Source of the DNA: Paludibacteraceae bacterium
GTDB taxonomy: Bacteria; Bacteroidota; Bacteroidia; Bacteroidales; Paludibacteraceae
Direction of reading: 5' to 3'
DNA: 37,816 nt
NCBI GenBank assembly: GCA_017464025.1
Contig: JAFUEI010000057.1
Span: forward strand, 1-37,816
A program made the position numbers and the translations under genes. Within the stretch, counting starts at the first letter, position 1, and each line of letters opens with the position of its first letter. Under the pieces are notes generated by a model. The model saw only the letters and a list, made by a program, of their open reading frames with translations, was not told the origin of the DNA and did not search any database. This document shows positions 35,113 to 37,816 of the stretch, one piece after another.

Positions 35113-36365
35113 AGCTTGATGAACTTGCGGGTTTCACCGTTTGCAGTGCGCAGCAGATACATTCCCTGAGGCAGGCAAGAGCAAGGCAGATACGACGTGC
35201 CGGGATTGGTATTGGCAGAAAACAGGGGTTGGCCGGTCCTATCCAGCACTTGCACCTGCTCAGCCACAGAAGATGTATATATCAAGTTGTCGTGTACCAA
35301 TGTCGTCAGCAGACACAGCCCGCCCTTTCCTTGCTCCATCGGCAGGGCATCTTTGGCAGAGGCGGTGTCGGGCTCGTCGCCGCCCGTCAGATGCAGGTCG
35401 GCGGCACCCAGCACCTCGGTGGAGGTCTCGCCCAACCAGCCGCAATACTGCAGCACGCCGGTATAGACCTTCACGAAGTGGATGCCGGGCAGTTCAACGG
35501 ACTGACCCGTGCTGTCCACCGCCCATTCGATGTTCAGCTTCGAGGCCACGGTGCCGTTGGGCTGGTTGTCGGCATAGCCGTAGCGGTAGGCATACTGCAC
35601 GTAGTAGGAGCCGTTGCCGCTCTCGTCGGTATAGTTGTCAGGCAGGCGCGTGCCTGAGAACACCAAGGAGTCCGCATCGCTCCAGAGCGGCCAGTAGGAC
35701 TGCGTGTGCGAACTGTTGCGGCTGACGTAGCCTGTTCCGCCCTCGGAGTCGCGCCAACGTATGTAGGTAGTATCGGTCAGGTATTTGTAATCGTTGTCAG
35801 GCGTAGCCGTATGATCGGCCGGCGTGCGGTAGTAGGTCACGGTGTAGTGGTGGCGGGTGGCGGGGTTGTCATATTCCGAACCTGCCAGCTCATACCACGG
35901 GTCGTCAGGTTTGCCGTTGGCATTGCTGTCGTAGCTCACCATGACGATGCCCGGCTCGCTGCTGCCGCCCTGCCCCTGCTTGTCGGGATTGGGATTGCTG
36001 TTGGCCACAAAGGCGTTGCCGAGCACCTGCAGGTCCATGAGGCCGGACCGGTTCTCCACCATGTGGTCGAAGCCGAAGACGACGTAACCTCCCCATGAGC
36101 CGAGGCTTATCATCACCTGGGCATCGTCGGCCAGACACTCGTCGGCCTTGACGCGCATCATCGATGGCGAGTCGTCTTCTTCATATTCGGGCAACTCATT
36201 GACAAACTGGCCCGGAGCCGGGCAATACTCCCACACGCGGGCGATGTAGGGCGAGTCGGCGGCGGCCGAAACAGCCGCACCGATGCACAGCAACAGCAAA
36301 GCCGCTCTGCGCACAGCATAGCAACACAACATGGATCGTTTGTTTTTGAACGTTGTATGTCTCAT
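35109..36365 (-). CDS. Secreted surface protein, first gene of the cobalamin-riboswitch operon, T9SS type A-like C-terminus
   Basis: This 418-residue protein has a signal peptide ending near SAAA (about residue 36). The mature part opens with YIARVWEYCPAPGQFVNELP, followed by MISLGSWGGYVVFGFDH (about 85-101), SSEPGIVMVSYD and PDDPWYELAGSEYD, a set I recognise from Bacteroidota cell-surface proteins without assigned enzymatic function. The last 70 residues (VQVLDRTGQPLFSA to GMYLLRTANGETRKFIKL) are a T9SS type A sorting domain. The ATG at 36365 abuts the riboswitch expression platform; an alternative ATG at 36332 would still leave a signal peptide. It is translationally coupled to the DUF4465 gene. 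Family membership in B12-related loci is recollection, not verified. Confidence 0.85.
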   Translation of the reverse strand: MRHTTFKNKRSMLCCYAVRRAALLLLCIGAAVSAAADSPYIARVWEYCPAPGQFVNELPEYEEDDSPSMMRVKADECLADDAQVMISLGSWGGYVVFGFDHMVENRSGLMDLQVLGNAFVANSNPNPDKQGQGGSSEPGIVMVSYDSNANGKPDDPWYELAGSEYDNPATRHHYTVTYYRTPADHTATPDNDYKYLTDTTYIRWRDSEGGTGYVSRNSSHTQSYWPLWSDADSLVFSGTRLPDNYTDESGNGSYYVQYAYRYGYADNQPNGTVASKLNIEWAVDSTGQSVELPGIHFVKVYTGVLQYCGWLGETSTEVLGAADLHLTGGDEPDTASAKDALPMEQGKGGLCLLTTLVHDNLIYTSSVAEQVQVLDRTGQPLFSANTNPGTSYLPCSCLPQGMYLLRTANGETRKFIKL

Positions 36366-36416
36366 CCTGCCTGCCCCAGTCCGCGAGGGCGTGTTAGCAT
36401 TTAACCATCAGGCAGG
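36366..36416 (-). promoter_or_regulatory. Riboswitch expression platform sequestering the start codon region
   Basis: The 3' end of the B12 box (CCTGCCTG on the minus strand, 36409-36416) is perfectly complementary to CAGGCAGG (36366-36373), the eight bases directly before the ATG at 36365. A smaller GCCC/GGGC pairing lies inside. Formation would occlude translation initiation, and it competes with aptamer pairing of the B12 box. There is no U-run, so control is more likely translational than by termination. The direction of the switch cannot be fixed from pairing alone. Confidence 0.65.
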
Positions 36417-36592
36417 TCTTCCGGCTTGTCTCCCCTGTTTCGTGCCTTCCCACCTGCGGTAACAAGCAGTGGCAAAAAGATTTCCGAAACACGGTTAGTA
36501 AGACTTACGGCTGCGGGACAGCGAATGATTCGCACATTCTTCCCTTTTAATTGTCACCCGCCGGCGGCGGGCAACAAACCATAACGGCACAA
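36405..36592 (-). ncRNA. Cobalamin riboswitch
   Basis: The minus strand carries the conserved cobalamin-riboswitch elements in order: AAAAGGGAAGAATGTGCGAA (about 36530-36549), GCTGTCCCGCAGCCGTAAG (about 36505-36523), GCCACTG (about 36468-36474), CAGGTGGGAAGGC (about 36443-36455) and the B12 box AGCCGGAAGACCTGCC (36411-36426). This RNA aptamer binds adenosyl- or other cobalamins and usually represses the downstream genes. It precedes the three-gene secreted-protein operon directly. Ends are approximate. Confidence 0.95.
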
Positions 36593-36610
36593 CTCTTCTG
36601 AATTGCGCTG

Positions 36611-36641
36611 CGAAGGTAGTGTTTTTTCTCGACATGTGCAA
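36611..36641 (-). promoter_or_regulatory. Promoter of the cobalamin-riboswitch operon
   Basis: On the minus strand TTG (36639-36641) is 20 bases upstream of TACCTTCG (36611-36618), one mismatch from TAnnTTTG. Transcription would start near 36604, just before the riboswitch. Confidence 0.6.
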
Positions 36642-36718
36642 GTATTTGGGCAAAAAAGTACGCATGAGTCCGTATTTTGCTTGCGTATTCGGATTTTTTG
36701 TTGTCCCTCTGTCCGTAG

Positions 36719-36841
36719 GCGCACATCGAAGTCTTCCACGGCATGAACCACGGGCAACTCCTCATTGACCACCCCGAAGAGATAGCCAAACGAATTGATA
36801 CGCTTATTTCGAAAACCTTTCGCCTACAAAACCATTGCTGA
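36719..36841 (+). pseudogene. Remnant: 3' end of an alpha/beta hydrolase gene
   Basis: A plus-strand frame just after an in-frame TAG (36716-36718) reads HIEVFHGMNHGQLL, then IDHPEEIAKRIDTLI, and stops at 36841. GMNHGQ surrounds what would be the catalytic histidine of an alpha/beta hydrolase, and HPEEIAKRI is the typical C-terminal helix. Nothing upstream encodes the rest of the enzyme (no nucleophile elbow). About 40 codons remain, so this is a truncated, non-functional fragment left by deletion or rearrangement. Confidence 0.7.
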
Positions 36842-36899
36842 CCTCACCGCTTATCAGGTCGAAATGTTTGAAAACAGGCGGAGTCGGCGAAAGGTTTTC
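36811..36899. repeat. 14-bp perfect inverted repeat
   Basis: GAAAACCTTTCGCC at 36811-36824 is the exact reverse complement of 36886-36899, with 61 bases between. The left arm lies inside the last codons of the hydrolase remnant. It could be an RNA hairpin or a trace of a mobile element. Confidence 0.75.
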
Positions 36900-37277
36900 C
36901 AAATAGGTTCTTCTTTCTTTCTACTTTCGGGGGAAAAGACCAGCGGTTTACCGCACCAACAAGCCGCGAACGTAGAGAGCACCTTATTAAAGGGGGAAAA
37001 GCAAAAAAGATAAGACCGTGAGAGAAACGAACACCTTATAAAAAAAGAAATACTCAAAAGAATACGATATTTTTTTGACATAGGCAAGATTTTCAAAAAA
37101 TAATCGACAGAACGTAGTGGCGGAGGAATAAATATTCCGATTTAGACGGAAATGCAGGGCAAAGGCGGAATACAACGCAAAAATCAATTCATTTCACTTG
37201 AAAATCAAAATTTTATTAGCATATCTCGTGGCAATCGTGCCCTCGTGGTTAAGACGAATTATTGTAGCTTTGTGCGG

Positions 37278-37816
37278 TCAGTTCTGAGGAATGGAGAAGC
37301 GGACGGTCAGGCCGTGAGGACGGGTGAGTTCGGCGGAACAAGTGCCGCCATGCAAGGAAAGTGCGTTTTTGACGATTGCTAGGCCTAATCCCGTGCCGCC
37401 CATATCACGGCTACGGCCTTTGTCCACGCGATAGAAACGCTCAAACAAATGCGGCAGATGCTTCTCATCTATGCCCGTTCCATCATCCGTAATTGCAAAT
37501 TCATACTGCGTATTGCCGGTGACGGAAATCTTTGTGCATCCGCTGTACAATATAGAATTATCGAGAATATTGCGGTAAACGGTATATAGCAGATTATAAT
37601 CGCCCTGTATAGGCAGTTTCGGCGGCATGTCCAAAGCGATGGCAATCTGTTTTTGATCCAGCATTGGGCGCACATCCTCTATAGCCTGACGCGCAATTTC
37701 CACCATGTCCACCGCTTGCTTTTCCGTCAACGCCGTTTGCATGTTGTCCAGACGCGTGAGCGTGGACATGTCGCTCAGCAAGGCGGTCATCCGCTGCGCC
37801 TGCGACATACATTTTC
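37278..37816 (-). CDS. Sensor histidine kinase, C-terminal part (5' end outside window)
   Basis: The frame runs off the window edge and ends at the stop at 37278. About 178 residues are visible. They begin in the second helix of the dimerization domain (ALLSDMSTLTRLD, so the phosphorylated histidine lies beyond the window) and continue through a complete HATPase domain: N box NILDNSILYSG, G1 box DDGTGID, F box LFERFYRVDKG, G2 box GGTGLGLAIVK. The order and spacing fit a PhoR/EnvZ-type kinase. The cognate response regulator and sensed signal are not in view. Confidence 0.92.
   Translation of the reverse strand, partial: KCMSQAQRMTALLSDMSTLTRLDNMQTALTEKQAVDMVEIARQAIEDVRPMLDQKQIAIALDMPPKLPIQGDYNLLYTVYRNILDNSILYSGCTKISVTGNTQYEFAITDDGTGIDEKHLPHLFERFYRVDKGRSRDMGGTGLGLAIVKNALSLHGGTCSAELTRPHGLTVRFSIPQN

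Larger units (their letters stand above)
36645..37277. other. AT-richer gene-free region with gene remnant and inverted repeats
   Basis: Apart from the alpha/beta hydrolase remnant (36719-36841) I see no gene here. The region holds a 14-bp inverted repeat (36811-36824 and 36886-36899), a GGAATA/TATTCC palindrome (37125-37138), a CTCGTGG direct repeat (around 37225-37248) and an isolated plus-strand TAGCTTTG box (37265-37272). Base composition is visibly more AT-rich than the flanking genes, as expected of decayed or acquired DNA. Confidence 0.6.

Noticed and set aside
36547-36789. 80-codon minus-strand frame upstream of the riboswitch
   Set aside because: It overlaps the promoter and the riboswitch and has no recognisable protein features.
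36795-37013. 72-codon plus-strand frame in the AT-rich gap
   Set aside because: It overlaps the hydrolase remnant in another frame and the inverted repeat, with no motif.

Overview
The window is chromosomal DNA from a member of the Bacteroidota, most likely the order Bacteroidales; I cannot place the genus. The signs are a PorX-type response regulator (type IX secretion, T9SS), several proteins with T9SS-like C-terminal tails, repeated Bacteroidota promoters (TAnnTTTG, usually with TTTG or TTG 18-20 bases upstream), almost no Shine-Dalgarno sequences, and a GC-rich coding sequence. No rRNA, tRNA, CRISPR array or intact mobile element was seen.

Layout. (1) Positions 2-12808, minus strand: one uninterrupted frame for a giant secreted multi-module surface protein of at least 4269 residues, whose C-terminus lies beyond position 1. 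It leaves the window inside near-identical 195-bp tandem repeats. (2) 13363-15885, minus: a short operon of an HsdR-N-domain protein, a PhoH-family ATPase and aroB. (3) 15988-19281: porX (plus) converges on a secreted PL1 pectate lyase (minus) across a perfect 18-bp hairpin. (4) 19446-20360, plus: an EamA/DMT transporter with an almost leaderless promoter. (5) 20372-27272, minus: porin-like protein, imelysin lipoprotein, di-heme DUF1111 lipoprotein and a fused CcsBA/ResBC cytochrome c maturation protein, a probable iron/heme-linked envelope system. (6) 27351-29238, minus: rluD and a PASTA-domain membrane protein. (7) 29383-36640, minus: a cobalamin riboswitch followed by three secreted proteins, two of them with DUF4465 domains. 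(8) 36645-37816: an AT-richer stretch with the eroded 3' end of an alpha/beta hydrolase gene, then the C-terminal part of a sensor histidine kinase.

How the genes fit together. CcsBA would attach heme to the two CxxCH motifs of the DUF1111 lipoprotein, which is encoded beside an imelysin and a porin. PorX regulates T9SS, and the pectate lyase and the riboswitch-controlled proteins look like T9SS cargo. The riboswitch operon holds no TonB-dependent transporter, so its products probably act as surface accessory or binding proteins for corrinoids. This operon is the most interesting part of the window, followed by the imelysin/DUF1111/CcsBA cluster and the giant repeat protein.
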